Made by a program: the position numbers and the translations under genes | Shown here: positions 45,509-57,806 of the stretch, in pieces | How the letters are laid out: each line of letters opens with the position of its first letter | Numbering within the stretch: the first letter of the stretch is position 1 | Notes under the pieces: model-generated | Told to the model about the DNA's origin: nothing | Seen by the model: the letters and a program-made list of their open reading frames with translations, nothing else | Database searches by the model: none | Source of the DNA: Lepiota brunneoincarnata | Taxonomy: Eukaryota; Basidiomycota; Agaricomycetes; Agaricales; Agaricaceae | Reading direction: 5' to 3' | Assembly (NCBI GenBank): GCA_023014365.1 | Contig: JAEBUN010000005.1 | Coordinates: forward strand, 1,488,001-1,552,000 | DNA: 64,000 nucleotides

Positions 45509-48500
45509 ATGCTCGGCTTGCTGCGTGTCTCTGCACGCTCATCGACGTCGCCCTCTTTCAAGTCTCTCCGCCAACCCCTTGCAAGCCGACTGTCGTCGAC
45601 CATTCACCCCTTTCAGCCCAGGCATGCAGCTCTTCCATGGACCCTTAAGCACTCGCCAGGTCTTTCGCTACCGTCCAACTCGCGCCCACTCAGCCTCGGT
45701 TCAATATTCTCCCGGAGTAAACCGACTCCTTCCCTAACACCGCTTGTCGTAGCCCATATCACCCGTCTCGAGGCCGAAGCAAACGTGCATCCTCAGGATG
45801 TTGAAAAGCAACTGGCACTGTTCCGCGCGCTTCTGGATACAAAGCTCAAAACGTCATATGATTTAATAATCAACCGTTGGGAGCGCATGTGCGAGTTTGT
45901 GCGTCAAGAGGAATTTCCGCCCTGCCAGTAGCTAGTCGACTTACTCCTTTCGGTTTTTATAGGACCCTTCGTCCCCGTTGCTTCACTCGCAGGAGGCTTT
46001 CAAGATATATTTAGAGTGTTTAGTGCAGACCAATCAACAACCAGCTATAAACGCCGCAGTGCGGAGACGAGATAGTCTCTTGGCGGCTCACCCTCTCACT
46101 ACTGCTCTTGATGGAACAAAGCTAGACGTGGATACAGAAGGAGCGTCCCCCTCGTCCTCCTCTCGAGCGGAGCCACCAGCTGCGGATGCCCCGGGGTCGA
46201 TCGACTCGGCACCTTCTAGCCCACTCCAAACACCAAGCCCAATAATTTCGCCTAGTCAACAAGTGGCTCAATCCGTCCTTGCTGGTCAACCGGCGGCAGA
46301 TATTTCGCCAACTGCCGTGAACATTTCTCAACTCGCCAGGTTCAAGGCTGCTACCACTTCGGCTCCGGAAGGTTCAGCCGCCACCCCGATCCAGGTCTCG
46401 ATTGTTGAACGTTAGTTAATCTTCTTTTGTAACCCAAGTGACACGCAATTCAAGTCAGCTCAACAGGTAAAGGCGCCTGGGTTCCCCGTCTCGTCCGGTT
46501 CATTGCTCTCGTCCTGGTTAGCTCATTCTGTAAGCGCAATAGCTGATCTCGCGGCTCCAGAAAAGTGAGCTAATGTGGTGGCCATCCCATAAGTTTTCCT
46601 GGTCATTCTGTCCGTGTTCTTCGAGAACACTGGCTTTATGAAAGCAGGCCCTCGACAAACACAATTTGAACCCACCGAAGGGAACACCGTCAAATTTAGC
46701 GACGTTCACGGGGTGGACGAGGCCAAAGAAGTGCGTCACGAACAATAGACAGCCAGTGTCATTAATAGAATTATGACAGGAACTGCAAGACATTGTTGCC
46801 TTTTTGAAAGATCCAACTGCATTCACGTCGCTTGGTGGCAGATTGCCCAAGGGCGTGCTGCTTACAGGGTGAGTGGAGCAGAACGTGTTCCGTGCCTGTC
46901 GACTTAAAATTTTCTCGGTTTGCAAAAGGCCTCCTGGCACGGGTAAAACGATGTTGGCTAGGGCAGTGGCAGGTGAAGCTGGCGTGCCATTCTTCTTTGC
47001 TTCGGGGTGAGTTCAAAGGTGTGGATATCTGAATCATCAAAGCTCTTATAGGCTCTAGTTCTGATTTCGAGGAAATGTTTGTCGGTGTGGGTGCTAAGCG
47101 AGTCCGTGAATTATTTGCTGCTGCTCGTAAAAAGGAGCCGGCAATTATCTTTATCGATGAATTGGACGCTGTGGGCGGCAAGCGGAGCAACAGGGACCAG
47201 CAATACATGAAACAAACTCTCAATCAGCTCCTGGTTGAGATGGATGGATTCCAGCCAAGTGAAAGTATAATCGTCATTGCCGCTACCAATTTCCCAGAGA
47301 GCCTTGATCAGTAAGCGGATGGATGGTGGACTAGCGGCCACTAGCTCACGCTATCGGTTTTAGGGCGTTGGTTAGGCCAGGTCGATTTGATAGGACAGTC
47401 GCAGTGCCACTTCCAGACATCCGAGGACGAGTTCAGATCCTTCAGCATCACATGCGTGGCGTTATCATTGGCCGAGGTCAATACTTTCTACACAACTATA
47501 TATATATGCTCACCTTCCACCACCAGATGCTGACCCCAAGATTCTCGCGAGGGGAACACCAGGATTCTCGGGAGCCGATCTAGCCAATATGATAAAGTAA
47601 GGTTGAAATTTTTGATGGGGCCTGGACTAGATCCTGATGATTTGGGGGTGGGGTGGGGAAAGTCTTGCTGCTATTCAAGCCACTAAAGAACAGGCCAAGG
47701 AGGTGGAATTGAAGCATTTCGAGTGGGCCAAGGTAAGAAGAGCAATCGCCTAGCAATAGAGCGGGGATTGGTAAAGAGTTTTATGGTTTAGGATCGAATC
47801 ATCATGGGAGCGGAGCGAAAGAGCCAATTCATAGAACAGAAGGAAAAACTAGCGACCGCATATCACGAAGTTCGTTTTTGTTTTTTTTATGATGGCATAG
47901 AGTTCGCTAACGGTATCTACACTCGGGCACCAGGGTGGACACGCTCTAGTCGCACTGTATACTGATGGAGCTATGCCATTGCATAAGGTGACTTGTGTTC
48001 CTCGTGGGCATGCCCTGGGTTATGTACGTATACGTCAAGCTGTCTCTCGAATGTTCCTCTCTGAGACGAAGAACGTTGCAGACCTCGCAGCTGCCTGAGA
48101 ACGACCGGACATCGATCAGCTATAAGGAGTACCTGGCGAATATTGATGTTGCGATGGGTGGACGGGTAGCCGAGGAACTTGGTGAGCTAAAAATACGTGG
48201 ATGGCCGAGAATGGGAGGTGTTGACGAATTCATTTTAGTTTATGGGCGTGACAATGTCACGAGCGGTGCAAGTTCGGACATCAAAGTTGCGACTCGGACT
48301 GCCGCAGCCATGGTCAAAGTGTGTGTGGTCGTCTCCCTATGTCAGCCGTGTTTTTAATTTCCGGCCTCCCTCCTTGCCCACAGCAATGGGGCTTTTCCAA
48401 ACTTGGCCCAGTGTTTTATGACAATAGGGATGACAGTCTGAGTCAGCGGCGTAGGGAGGAAATTGAAGACGAGGTCGCATTGTGAGGCGCACTCAAGTCA

Positions 48501-48815
48501 GTCGTCGTTGTGAAACTTAACCCACCCCCGCAGACTGGTTCGGGGAGGCGAAGGGCGAGCAAAGACCCTTTTGAGTTCTAAACTGGAAGAGCTTCACCGG
48601 GTGGGTATATATATATATATACACACACACATATGTGTGTGTATGTGTGTGTGTCCGTGTGCTGACTGACGAGTGGTTTGTAGCTTGCGCATGCGATGGT
48701 CGAGTATGAAACGCTGAGTGCAGACGAGGTGCGCAGGATCATCAGGGGCGAAGGGATCCGTAACATATCGGAAGTGCTGGAAGAAGACATTTCAAAGGCC
48801 AACGCTTCGAGCTAG
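45509..48815 (+). CDS. YME1: YME1, mitochondrial i-AAA metalloprotease
   Basis: Inner-membrane AAA protease acting in the intermembrane space on misfolded and regulatory proteins. Seventeen exons sum to 2355 nt (784 residues), intact. The N-terminus is an Arg/Ser-rich mitochondrial presequence ([20 protein letters not shown]). One membrane span near residues 285-305 is rebuilt across intron 46530-46593 ([20 protein letters not shown]). Then [18 protein letters not shown], Walker [21 protein letters not shown], Walker [12 protein letters not shown], the [18 protein letters not shown], the zinc site HEGGH (split between HE and GGH by intron 47870-47933) and [20 protein letters not shown]. Starts at 45509 because the open frame upstream lacks presequence character. 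Intron 48601-48683 carries a TA/CA/TG microsatellite. Confidence 0.95.
48606..48654. repeat. TA/CA/TG dinucleotide microsatellite in a YME1 intron
   Basis: Runs of TA, then CA, then TG. The CA and TG blocks are complementary and could form a hairpin of about 10 bp inside the 83-nt intron. Confidence 0.9.
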
Positions 48816-49309
48816 ACATATACATCGTTGTTAATTGAGTGTATGCGCGAGCTTGGCTGATCGATCAATTCGGTTTGAACGTGAGTCCTTTGGGTTTCGA
48901 CCCAACGCGGTTCGACGGCCCATCCTCTTCCTCCACGGCAATGCCATAAGCTGTCAGCCAGGGAAGTCCTGGCTCCCACATTCCAGATCTCTCTCTGCCT
49001 GCCGGCTCAGCGAAGCCTACACAAGACTAACAAGTACCCAAGACGGGGGGGCCCGCGCCAACTTAAAAAGCCCCCAAGTCCATTAGGCCCCCCAACTTAC
49101 CTCGTACTACACTACCCAGCCTTACCACAACCTCACGACGACTCCTCTCCAATCACACCCACGTATCTGGGCAGATCGCAACCGCCAATCCACGATATAC
49201 GTTTAGACTTTTTTTGCCCCTCGCCTACCTCCGCCGACGACCTTAGTGAGGCAATATACTTCTCTCCTTCCGCGAAAATGATGCTCAATTGGATCTAGGC
49301 ACTACTACT
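48816..49309. other. Intergenic region between YME1 and the Cys/His-rich gene
   Basis: About 490 bp, C-rich in the second half (promoter-like pyrimidine tracts). No supported gene. Confidence 0.45.
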
Positions 49310-49616
49310 ATGTGTCATCGAGAACTCTACCTCTTCAAATACACTTGCGGCCACTGTATATTCAGCCACGAAGAACCCGTTGACTGTCGGAGCCGGTACT
49401 GTTTCCTAAGCGCAGAACATCCCCACCCGTGTCCTGGTGGCAATCTGTGCCCCTGTCAGCGTTATTACAGCCAACCAGTCAGATGTTACAACGAGGTACG
49501 TCCAATCATTCACATTCCTTCAGCACACAACTCATGTATATATATAGCAAACAACACCCTGTCCCACATGTCCACCACCCGAATCACAGACACCACCCAC
49601 ACCGGAGGAAATTTAG
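49310..49616 (+). CDS. Small Cys/His-rich protein of unknown function
   Basis: Two exons, 49310-49495 and 49548-49616, give 84 residues. It begins MCHRELYLFKYTCGHCIF and has spaced Cys/His pairs (CGHC, DCRSRYC, HPHPCPGG, LCPCQRYY, VRCYNE) and a last CPTC. Ten Cys and four His in 84 residues suggest zinc binding; no named fold. Short proteins starting MCHRE with this spacing are, as far as I recall, widespread and uncharacterised in higher fungi. The spliced reading is preferred because it ends with a further CXXC and a stop, while the unspliced frame runs into the RAD3 acidic tail on the other strand. It ends only 12 bp from the RAD3 stop. Confidence 0.7.
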
Positions 49617-49628
49617 GAAGAGACTTGT

Positions 49629-52600
49629 TCATCTATCATACATTTCTGGATCCATATCCATCAGTAGGCGGTCGTCAATCCCTCCATCCCCATACTTGTC
49701 GTCGTTGCCGTCGTCGTCGTCGTCATCCTCCTCGTCCTCCTCCTCCCCTATGTCGTCGCCGTCCCCCGGCCCCAGCGCAAGCGCCTTCTGTTTGGCCTGT
49801 GCCTTTTCTATATCTTCGAGTGTCCACAGCGATATCCCTGTTTGGTTTTCATTAGGATTCTGTGATATAGTACGCATGAATAGCTTTGAGAGGGTTATCG
49901 CCATGTCTGTCGACAGGTTGGACGCTGTCTCAGTAATGTACTGATTAATCCACCGCGGCAGTTTTGCGCGCTTGTCAGCCCGAGCGAATCGCTAACACAC
50001 GACACGCCTCAGTGGTTTTGTTGCAAAAAAAAAAAAAAAAAAAAAAAGTGAGGATGAACACACACCTTGTCCGCAAACACCATCAGACCCCAGTCTGTCT
50101 TTCCTCGCAAAACGCGCCCAACGCACTGAGCCGCATTCCGCATCGCATCGAACCCCAGAAATTCAGATTCACGTATTCGATACGCGTCCCGAAGGTATTC
50201 CAGACGTGCCTTCAGAATGCGGCTTTCCGTATATTGGTAAGGGACACTATCGAACCCCCCGTTATTGTCGCCTGCCGCTGAAAACAGATGACAAATTTTA
50301 CCCGAACATGATCACAGCTCGACCATAATTGTGATCAAAGTCGATACCCTCCGAAACTTTCCCTCGGGCAACCGAAAGGAGCACTGCACCACGGCCATTA
50401 TCACACGCCTACATGTTGCCATTGCCAAAGCTGCCTCACAAGCACAACGGACCTAAAACTTACCCGTCGGTAGTTTTCTAGAGCGATGCTCGTTTCGTTG
50501 GCGTCCGGTGTTTCAACAAAAATCAGCTTGTTTTTCCACACTTCGTTAAGAATTCCCTGGAAAAAACGTATCGAATTCACACACATAGATATCACTTTGT
50601 TTTGGACGCTTACCATGTCGTTCCATGCGGCGACAATGGATTCCATATAAAGGTAGCTTGGAAAGAAGGCCACTATCCCATCAGGGACGATCTTGCTGTA
50701 TTCGACGAGTATACTCCCAAAGTTACGGACAACAGCGGGATCATTCCTCACTTCAAACCGCGAACTGATGGCCACTTGATCGCTTCCTCGGGTGATGACC
50801 TGCACGGATTTCAGTCCTTTTAGCCCACGAATCAAAAATGAAAATAAGAACAACGGACCAAAGGGAGGAAGGCATTTCTTGTAAGTGTCATTGCATAGGT
50901 CTCTTGCACCACTGGAGTAAATTGGAGCATCTTAGGGTACATGTCCAACGGCGAGATGGTCCCAGACGTGATAACCACGCTACTGAAGCGTTCAAAGACC
51001 GGTTTGATAGCGAGCGATGGATCAAGGCATCTAATTTCCGCGTGGCAATAAGTTGACCCAGCAATCGAATCAAACTATAGATGGACACACGTAAAGTGAA
51101 AGATAGGATTGGGCACTGTCGCGTTGTCAGTCTCAAACGGCTCCAGAATAAGTAAGAACCCTAGATGCCAGTTCAATGTTTGGCCACGAACAGGGCGCGC
51201 GGGGAGGAATACCCTTTTCGTAAGTGGACACTAATGTAGCAAAACTTGCCACATTCTGCAGACTTGAATGTTCGTCGAGCCGATTGAGTTCCAGTGTCCG
51301 TATTAGAGACTGAAGGCGCTCGGCACAGAAACTACACTGGCGACTAAACACTTACGACACTGAGCTGGCAAGTCTGGGCTCACCGTAATGGTCTACGTTC
51401 AATGTAGGTAATATCCTTCAAATGCTGTAGGAAAGAAAGTGGCGTCTCTGCAACCACATGCAGTACTCTCATGCGTGTCTATACCGAGGGTCAGACATGT
51501 CCTGCGACCGATCGCTTACGAGTTACGCAACATACCTTCAAATACTCCACAAAACGTCTCAAAAAAGCAACGAAATGTTCCGCTTTTCGGATATTTCCAG
51601 GGATTGCTTCTATAAGAATGTCTTCTGGAAGCACTATGGTTGGATGCAATAAGTTTTTGCACGGCTTTCATAGATTGTGGGTCAACCTTACCTGGATTGG
51701 CCATAAAACCATCGGTGTCGGTGTCGTCTGCTTCCTGCAGCCCCTCAACCAACTTCGCGTACTCATCCTGTAATTTAGCCGCATCTGTCGCTTTGATTCT
51801 ATTCAGAGAAGGGTCAGCTGTTGGACCCTGCATGATTTGGGAAAGTACCAACTCTTCGATCTTTTCCCCAAGCTTGGTGATGCTTCTTGTCGCCGAGTCA
51901 AGCATAGGCCGAGTGAGATCAATGCTCAGGGATTCAATACAGACATTATCTGTTCAAGATTTGTCAGACCGCATAAAAAAGTAGGATTCTATGGGAAAAA
52001 GAACCTATGTTGTGAGCTTCGTCAAACACTATAATTGAGTCCTTAGACATTTCTTTGGACACCTGCTCTGCGACCTTAGGGTCAAGCAGATAATGGAAAG
52101 AATAGATGATCACGTCCACAAATGGCATCTTGAGTCGATATGAGCTGGGTCGCGCTGGGGCGATTTGGTGTGACACCACTGACCATACGCCGTACTGCAA
52201 AGTAAGGGCAAATGCCCTTCTCCTTCCCGTACTCCAACACGTCTGCGAGGGTCCAGATACCAGGAGGTATGAGGTTTCCGGATTCCAATTTTCCCAAGTT
52301 CTAAGTAACTCCAAGTCAACACACCTTGCAATTCCAAAGTCCACGGACGTGTATACTTCGTGCCAATCACACAACTCGACAGATCCCGGGTTTGCTCTAC
52401 CCTTCTCGCATACTGCAGCGTTGGTCAGATCCCGACATTGAGCATCAACTACCTTCCCTTTCTTTTCTTTTGATACCTAAAGTCAAGGTCCTGCCAGTGC
52501 AACGCAAGCTGATGATCGCAACCACGCACTTCGGGGTTGATGCATAGGTTCTTTCGACTTGTCAAACCAAGGCCCATAAGATTCCTCTCCTTGGCCCTCT

Positions 52601-53118
52601 CCTCCTCTGTCTCAGCACAAGACTCTCGATACTTCATCAATCGCTTCAATTCTGTCAGTGCCTTTTCAATCTCTGGCACAGTTCGGGAGCAGTATATGAG
52701 TTTGCGCTTGGTTGGGTGAAACTATACGTTCTTTAACATATGTGGCCAGTCAGTGACACGGCAGGACTCACCTGCTGATATGACACAATAAGCGAAAGCA
52801 AGGACACCGTCTTTCCTGTTCCCGAAGGCATTTCCAGCACACAATGACCCTACGCGAGTCGAACATGGTTTAGCATTTTAGGCTTCTAAGGACGGAGGGA
52901 GAGCAATAGTACAGTAGCGTCCAGTGTTCTTTTCAGATCACACATATACGCATATTGTTCTTAACATTTTCAGTGTAGGTTTTCCCTACAGTCCGTAGGG
53001 CCAATCACCTGGATAGATACGGTCATATGGGAAAATTATCTGAGGAACGCGAATTTATGAGCTCCCCCTGCGTTGAATCACACAAACTTACGGGCAGGTT
53101 GTCAATGAAGAATTTCAT
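49629..53118 (-). CDS. RAD3: RAD3/XPD, TFIIH 5'-3' DNA helicase
   Basis: Fe-S helicase of TFIIH, used in nucleotide excision repair and transcription initiation. Nineteen exons sum to 2478 nt (825 residues), intact, from MKFFIDNLP at 53118. Motifs: Q-region [19 protein letters not shown], Walker [41 protein letters not shown], Fe-S cluster region with Cys in [16 protein letters not shown] and [15 protein letters not shown], Walker [10 protein letters not shown], then [60 protein letters not shown] and [20 protein letters not shown]. The C-terminus has a long Asp/Glu run ([16 protein letters not shown]). Two introns end AAG (53008-52960, 52183-52129), and intron 50065-49992 contains a 23-base A/T run. 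Confidence 0.96.
50025..50047. repeat. A23 homopolymer in a RAD3 intron
   Basis: Run of 23 A on the plus strand, a T tract on the RAD3 transcript just after the donor rather than just before the acceptor. Confidence 0.9.
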
Positions 53119-53367
53119 GGGCTGTATCGTTCACAGAGCTGGAATTGTTGACGGCGAGTTGGTGGGTACGAGTCACGCTCAGTCGGATCGCGTTGATGTC
53201 ACATGCTTGGTACATAAATGGCATCCCAACCGCATCCAATTACAAGACATAATCCGTAAAAAAACGTAGTAACATCGTCACGAAGCGTCACCGCCTAATC
53301 TAGCGTACAAAGCAATCACAAAACATGCAAGCGTCTCTGGAAGAACGGTTATATATCAAAGAAGTCC

Positions 53368-55792
53368 TCAGATACTAGACTGGGGTGCAAAGCCCTGTGT
53401 AGCGCCTTGTATTGTCTGGATAGTAAGATCACGCCTGAGAATATGCGAGTCAGAGAGGGCAACAGTTCCTTTGATCAAATAGCTCACCCAGCTCCTTGAA
53501 TACCGTAGCCATCGTTGGGTGATGTGCCTATAGTCGTGTCCGTATTGCTGCTTGTCGTCGTTGTCTCTGTGGATGAAATTACGGTACCGTCTTGCGCCGT
53601 AAGACCCGGTTGAGTCCACTGGATGGAGATGAGTTCAACGCCACAGTGACACAAGATAATCAGACACACACCTGGTATTGAATCATGCCCTGGATGCCAC
53701 CAAGGACACCAGCTAAGTCATCACATTGTCAGTAGGCAATGTAGATCAACCAGAAGTAGTTGCACCTCTGAGCCATTGGTCATATGCATCATTACGTTGC
53801 TCGTCGGTAATTCCGAATGGCTGCTGAATTCCACCCCCTGCGGGCGCAGTGGCATCTACAGCTGACTTAGTATTGAGAAACAGGAGGTAAAGAGAGGTTC
53901 CCACTGGCGTCGGCAGCAAAAGGTGCAGTTGTTGAGTTGAATGGCACAAATGCTTGGGCATTCCCTTGGGTCACGAGACCGAATCCAGCCAAAGTTACTG
54001 GTTTTCCAAAGCTAAAAAAAAAAAAGTCATTCTCACCGAGCCTTCCGAGAAGTGTAGGGGCTAACTAGTAACTTACAGGCGACCGGTTTCTGCGTGCTTG
54101 CTTATCCAATCCAGGCCTTGTGCAACAGTGTTGTTGAACGGGGGCAGGTTAGGGTCGTCTACTCCATAGCTGTTCTGGTCCGGGAACATCATGAAACTAC
54201 CAAAATCGACCTGGGGAATGTTAATGATGTCTTCACCATCAACCCCATGTGAACCATCAAAGGCGGGTCCCAGACCACTATCCTGCTGTCGACGCGTAGC
54301 TGTATTTCATCATGACATTATCTCGTGAGACCAAAATGAGGTAAATCGGACTCACGAGTAGATACCCAGCGCCCGCGGATGCGAATGCCACCCGCTTCGG
54401 GTTGATTATTAGCTCGGAGGGCTCTTGACTTCTTCTGCGAGGCTTTACGCTCCATGAAGATGCGCTCTCTGGTCAAAGGGGTAGCTTTGAAACCACGACG
54501 ACGCGACCCAGGGGCCGGAGATGGCTGAGGACGAGGAGGGGTAACGCGAGGGAAGAGCTTGGGACAACCCGTACAGAAGAATCCCTGATGCCTAATACAT
54601 CACACTATCAATTGGGACTTGATTACCGTTTTTATTGAAATTCCAACATACCCGGTCGAGACGAGGTGGTTGGGGTCATGCTGCTTGACGTGCTGTGCAA
54701 TTTCAGAATGCCACCTCGTAACGTGTTGTGCAATACAGCCGGGAGAAGCCGAAACGGACGAGTTGCATCTGTTCGTTGCGTTAATCACATGAGTCGAATT
54801 CGTCAAGGCGGTAATCAAACCTGGGATCGTTGGCAAGTTCCCTGAAAACCTCAAGGGTTAGATAATGCTTCTTGGTTGTTCGTGTTATCGACATACCAAG
54901 CAAGCACGTTGGGATGGTTAGCATAACGAGTTACGATTTGTGCGGTGTAATTCTTGAAGGCGTTAATCAAAGTTTGATTGACAAAGAATTGATCGTGTTC
55001 TTGGGGGCCGCCAAGTTGGCGAACATAAAAATCCATACCACCTTGACACGCGATTGGATGGGTGTGGAATAAGATAACAATGATAACAAGGACACACCAT
55101 AGTCATTACTCAACGCGCCTCTGGGGAGGGTGTTGTTTGTCACTATGTCCCGCCTGCCGAACCGCAAGGCGCTGAGTGGGTCGCTGACAGTGACATTGTC
55201 GGTTGGTCGAGGATTCCAGTTGTTCGTGAGAGAGAGGAGAACATAAAGCCCGTGCTTCTGGGCGAGATCTATTACGGCATCCAGTTTCTGGAGACCGTTG
55301 GTGCCATTGTTGATGACCAGCGAGCCGTTTTGGACGGATTGGAACCAGGTGCCGTTCTCCGGAATGGTGTCAACATCTGATGATTATTTTCATTTGATTT
55401 TCGGGGCTTGAATTGACCCAGGGGGTGTACACTCGTACCATTGAAAGCCCAGGTCCTCACTGAATTAAAGCCTGCCTTGGAGATGTTGCCCAAAGTGAAG
55501 TCGATATCTTCGAGCGTGTTCAGTGAAGCCAGCCAGTAGGCTGTTGTGCCGATGAACCTGAACTCGCTATCGGAAACGATAATAGGTTGGTTAGGGAGGG
55601 CAACTGGGCGGACTTTACTCACGTTCCGTTGGCTAACAGCGTCCCGCTTCCGTCAGTGGCTGCGCTCACGAAAGGACTCCCCGGGCCATTCTGTCGCTTG
55701 GCTAAATTCGCGGACCTTGTTGGCGTATGCGCGAATGCGGCGAGGGAAATAGCGGGGAGAAGGAGCAGCCAGCAGCAGGATAGACCGAACAT
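53368..55792 (-). CDS. Secreted GH5-type (mannanase-like) protein lacking usual catalytic Glu
   Basis: Thirteen exons sum to 1761 nt (586 residues), intact. Signal peptide MFGLSCCWLLLLPAISLAAF. The fold markers of GH5 mannanase-type enzymes are present: EFRFIGTTAYWLASLNTLED, ISKAGFNSVRTWAFND, NNGTNGLQKLDAVIDLAQKH, SLTNNWNPRP, NDYGGMDFYVRQLGG, FKNYTAQIVTRYANHPNVLA and DPNHLVSTGHQGFFCTGCPK. Where the family has NEP (acid/base Glu) this protein has WELANDPRC, and the strand usually ending in the nucleophile Glu reads KPVTLAGFGLVTQ. A basic insertion (SRRRGFKATPLTRERIFMER) and a Ser/Thr-rich C-terminus are further oddities. It may be a binding or wall protein rather than a hydrolase. The 21-nt exon 54841-54821 carries the ELANDPR segment. 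Confidence 0.82.
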
Positions 55793-56071
55793 GGTCCTAA
55801 AGGCTCGGGGGGGTCCTGCAGGAGACTGGAAGGGCAACAAGTTGTATGGGTTGCGTATTTAAGGGGGACCGAGGAAGGGACTTCTGGATTGCATGATGTT
55901 TCCAAAACGGTCGAGCCTCGCTCTCATCGAATTATGGAGCCTGCGCCCTTCCGTCTTCCAAGTGATGTGTTGTGACAGATAAACGCCCATTACCGTCCAA
56001 TTTAGTCCCTATTTTCCCGACTTGTAACGTAACCCCGTGACTCTCGGTCAATTCGCTCCGTCCCACTCATC

Positions 56072-57646
56072 ATGCATCGCTTCATCTCCCGAATTGCAGC
56101 CCCCACACGGCTCCCGTCCTACACCCGTCCCTTTGCTCCTTCAAGGCGCTTTCAGTCAAACAACACTCCCCGGAAGCAGCCTTCAATCCATGAGTCCCCT
56201 GTTTTGGTCGAAGAGAACTTTCCCAAACATTTCTTGTTTGTGTTGGATGTCGGGCGACGGTTTATAAAGTTCTCACTCATTGGTCTTACCGTTCTCGGCC
56301 TCACCATCGGAACTGCATACGAGGGCGCACACATCTGGGCCGAGAAGATTGGTCTCGCACCAGAATCTGACGAGGAGGTGAGGAGGTGGCAGTGGGAGTC
56401 CGATTCAGACAAATGGACAGGTGATACCCTGCACGGTGGCACAGACCCAGGCTTAGGGTTCCGCGGTCGCCACCTTGTTCGTGCCGCATGGATGGCATAT
56501 ACCTGGGGTATTGGCCAAAACACTACGGCCATCGGAAGCCTCGACCAACGCGGCTCGGGCCTCGTTGGACCAGCAGGCATCAAAGTCATTAATCCCCAGC
56601 TGCAGCTCACTGCAGATTTTCTGAGGGTGGCGATAAACCACGCAGAGAGTTTACACAGCAAACTCAACCCTGGCACACTGCCTCATCTCTTCACCCTTCA
56701 TGGGGGCATTCTAGAGAAGCTAGGTAGTGACTTTTTGCCCGAGGCAAAGTCTGGGTTTGAACGTGCGTGGGCTGGCCTTTCTCCTAAAGGCCTCGATTCT
56801 GCCCGTATTGCGCTCAAACTCGGGGATATTGACTCGCGCTTAGGACTAGGGGAGCAGGCGCTGGAGTGGTGGACACGTGCACTCCAACTCATTTACGGCA
56901 GACCCTCCCTCAGCGCCACAGAACCCCTGGAACTCGTGCCGAAACAGCCACCCACATTACCTCTTGCCCAGAGATTATTATCATCTACGCTCGTGTCACT
57001 GTCGGCATACTACGCCAAATCAGGACAATACGGAAAAGCCGAATCAATCGAAGAGAATGCCCTTGCGCTTTTACGTGCGATCCGCCCTCCAGATTCCTTG
57101 GCCTCCGCATCTCCGCCGCAAGCCCTTCATGCACTGTATCTCCTGCACCGTTCATCCATCCTTTCTGTTCACTTGGCCGAGGTTTTGTACGCTCAACACC
57201 GTCCTCCCGTTGCATCAATCCAATGGTTGACTTTTGCGGCAGAATCTTCCGAGCGCGTTGCGCGGGTGCTCACAGGACTTCCTCTTATCAAATCGAGGGA
57301 GTTTCATTTAAACAGCCCGTTGCCCCATCCTCTAGAAGAGCATCTCCTGACCACTTATTCTTCTTCTCGAAGTATGAGACCTGTGGCTGAGGGTCTACTC
57401 CGTGATGCTCGTCGCACAGCTGCCGAAGCGTGGAATTTGATGGGCGTCTTGCACGAAGCTCGAGAAGGAACAAAGTCCATGTCGGCATTGGAGTGCTTTG
57501 AGCGTGCCGCTGAATGGGCTGGCACGCCATCGTCCGGTGATAATGATGGGAGAGAGGCGGCGGCGGGCATTCTTGACGCGGATTGGGAGGTAATTTGGAA
57601 TAACTATCAGCGAGTGAAGCAGCAAGTGGGAACTGCTACCAAGTAG
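56072..57646 (+). CDS. Mitochondrial membrane TPR protein (possibly MGR3-like)
   Basis: A single-exon, 524-residue gene, unusual in this intron-rich window. The N-terminus is basic and mitochondrial in type (HRFISRIAAPTRLPSYTRPF, SRRFQS). One predicted membrane helix lies near residues 65-85 (FSLIGLTVLGLTIGTAYEGA). The rest is helical with TPR-like pairs (ESLHSKLNPGTLPHLFTLHG, ARIALKLGDIDSRLGLGEQA, LSAYYAKSGQYGKAESIEEN, SALECFERAAEWAG). This topology is that of MGR3, an adaptor of the i-AAA protease Yme1 in yeast, whose gene also lies in this window; the equation is inference from layout only. Head-to-head with the GH5-type gene, 279 bp apart. Confidence 0.7.
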   Translation: MHRFISRIAAPTRLPSYTRPFAPSRRFQSNNTPRKQPSIHESPVLVEENFPKHFLFVLDVGRRFIKFSLIGLTVLGLTIGTAYEGAHIWAEKIGLAPESDEEVRRWQWESDSDKWTGDTLHGGTDPGLGFRGRHLVRAAWMAYTWGIGQNTTAIGSLDQRGSGLVGPAGIKVINPQLQLTADFLRVAINHAESLHSKLNPGTLPHLFTLHGGILEKLGSDFLPEAKSGFERAWAGLSPKGLDSARIALKLGDIDSRLGLGEQALEWWTRALQLIYGRPSLSATEPLELVPKQPPTLPLAQRLLSSTLVSLSAYYAKSGQYGKAESIEENALALLRAIRPPDSLASASPPQALHALYLLHRSSILSVHLAEVLYAQHRPPVASIQWLTFAAESSERVARVLTGLPLIKSREFHLNSPLPHPLEEHLLTTYSSSRSMRPVAEGLLRDARRTAAEAWNLMGVLHEAREGTKSMSALECFERAAEWAGTPSSGDNDGREAAAGILDADWEVIWNNYQRVKQQVGTATK

Positions 57647-57806
57647 CTGCAGTGCTTGGACTATTATTAGCCGTGTTATCGATCTTGACCAAGCTTCGAT
57701 CATAAAAATGTACCTGACGCTCCCACCCCGTGAATTAATAGCACGTGATCGCGTAGTGATCTCTGGGAGGCTTATCGCACCAAGATCGCAAGTGCATCTC
57801 AGACCC

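Noticed and set aside
49629..49855. Plus-strand frame rich in Arg/Ser/His overlapping the RAD3 3' end
   Set aside because: Reverse complement of the RAD3 acidic tail codons; the Cys/His-rich gene ends by splicing at 49616 instead.
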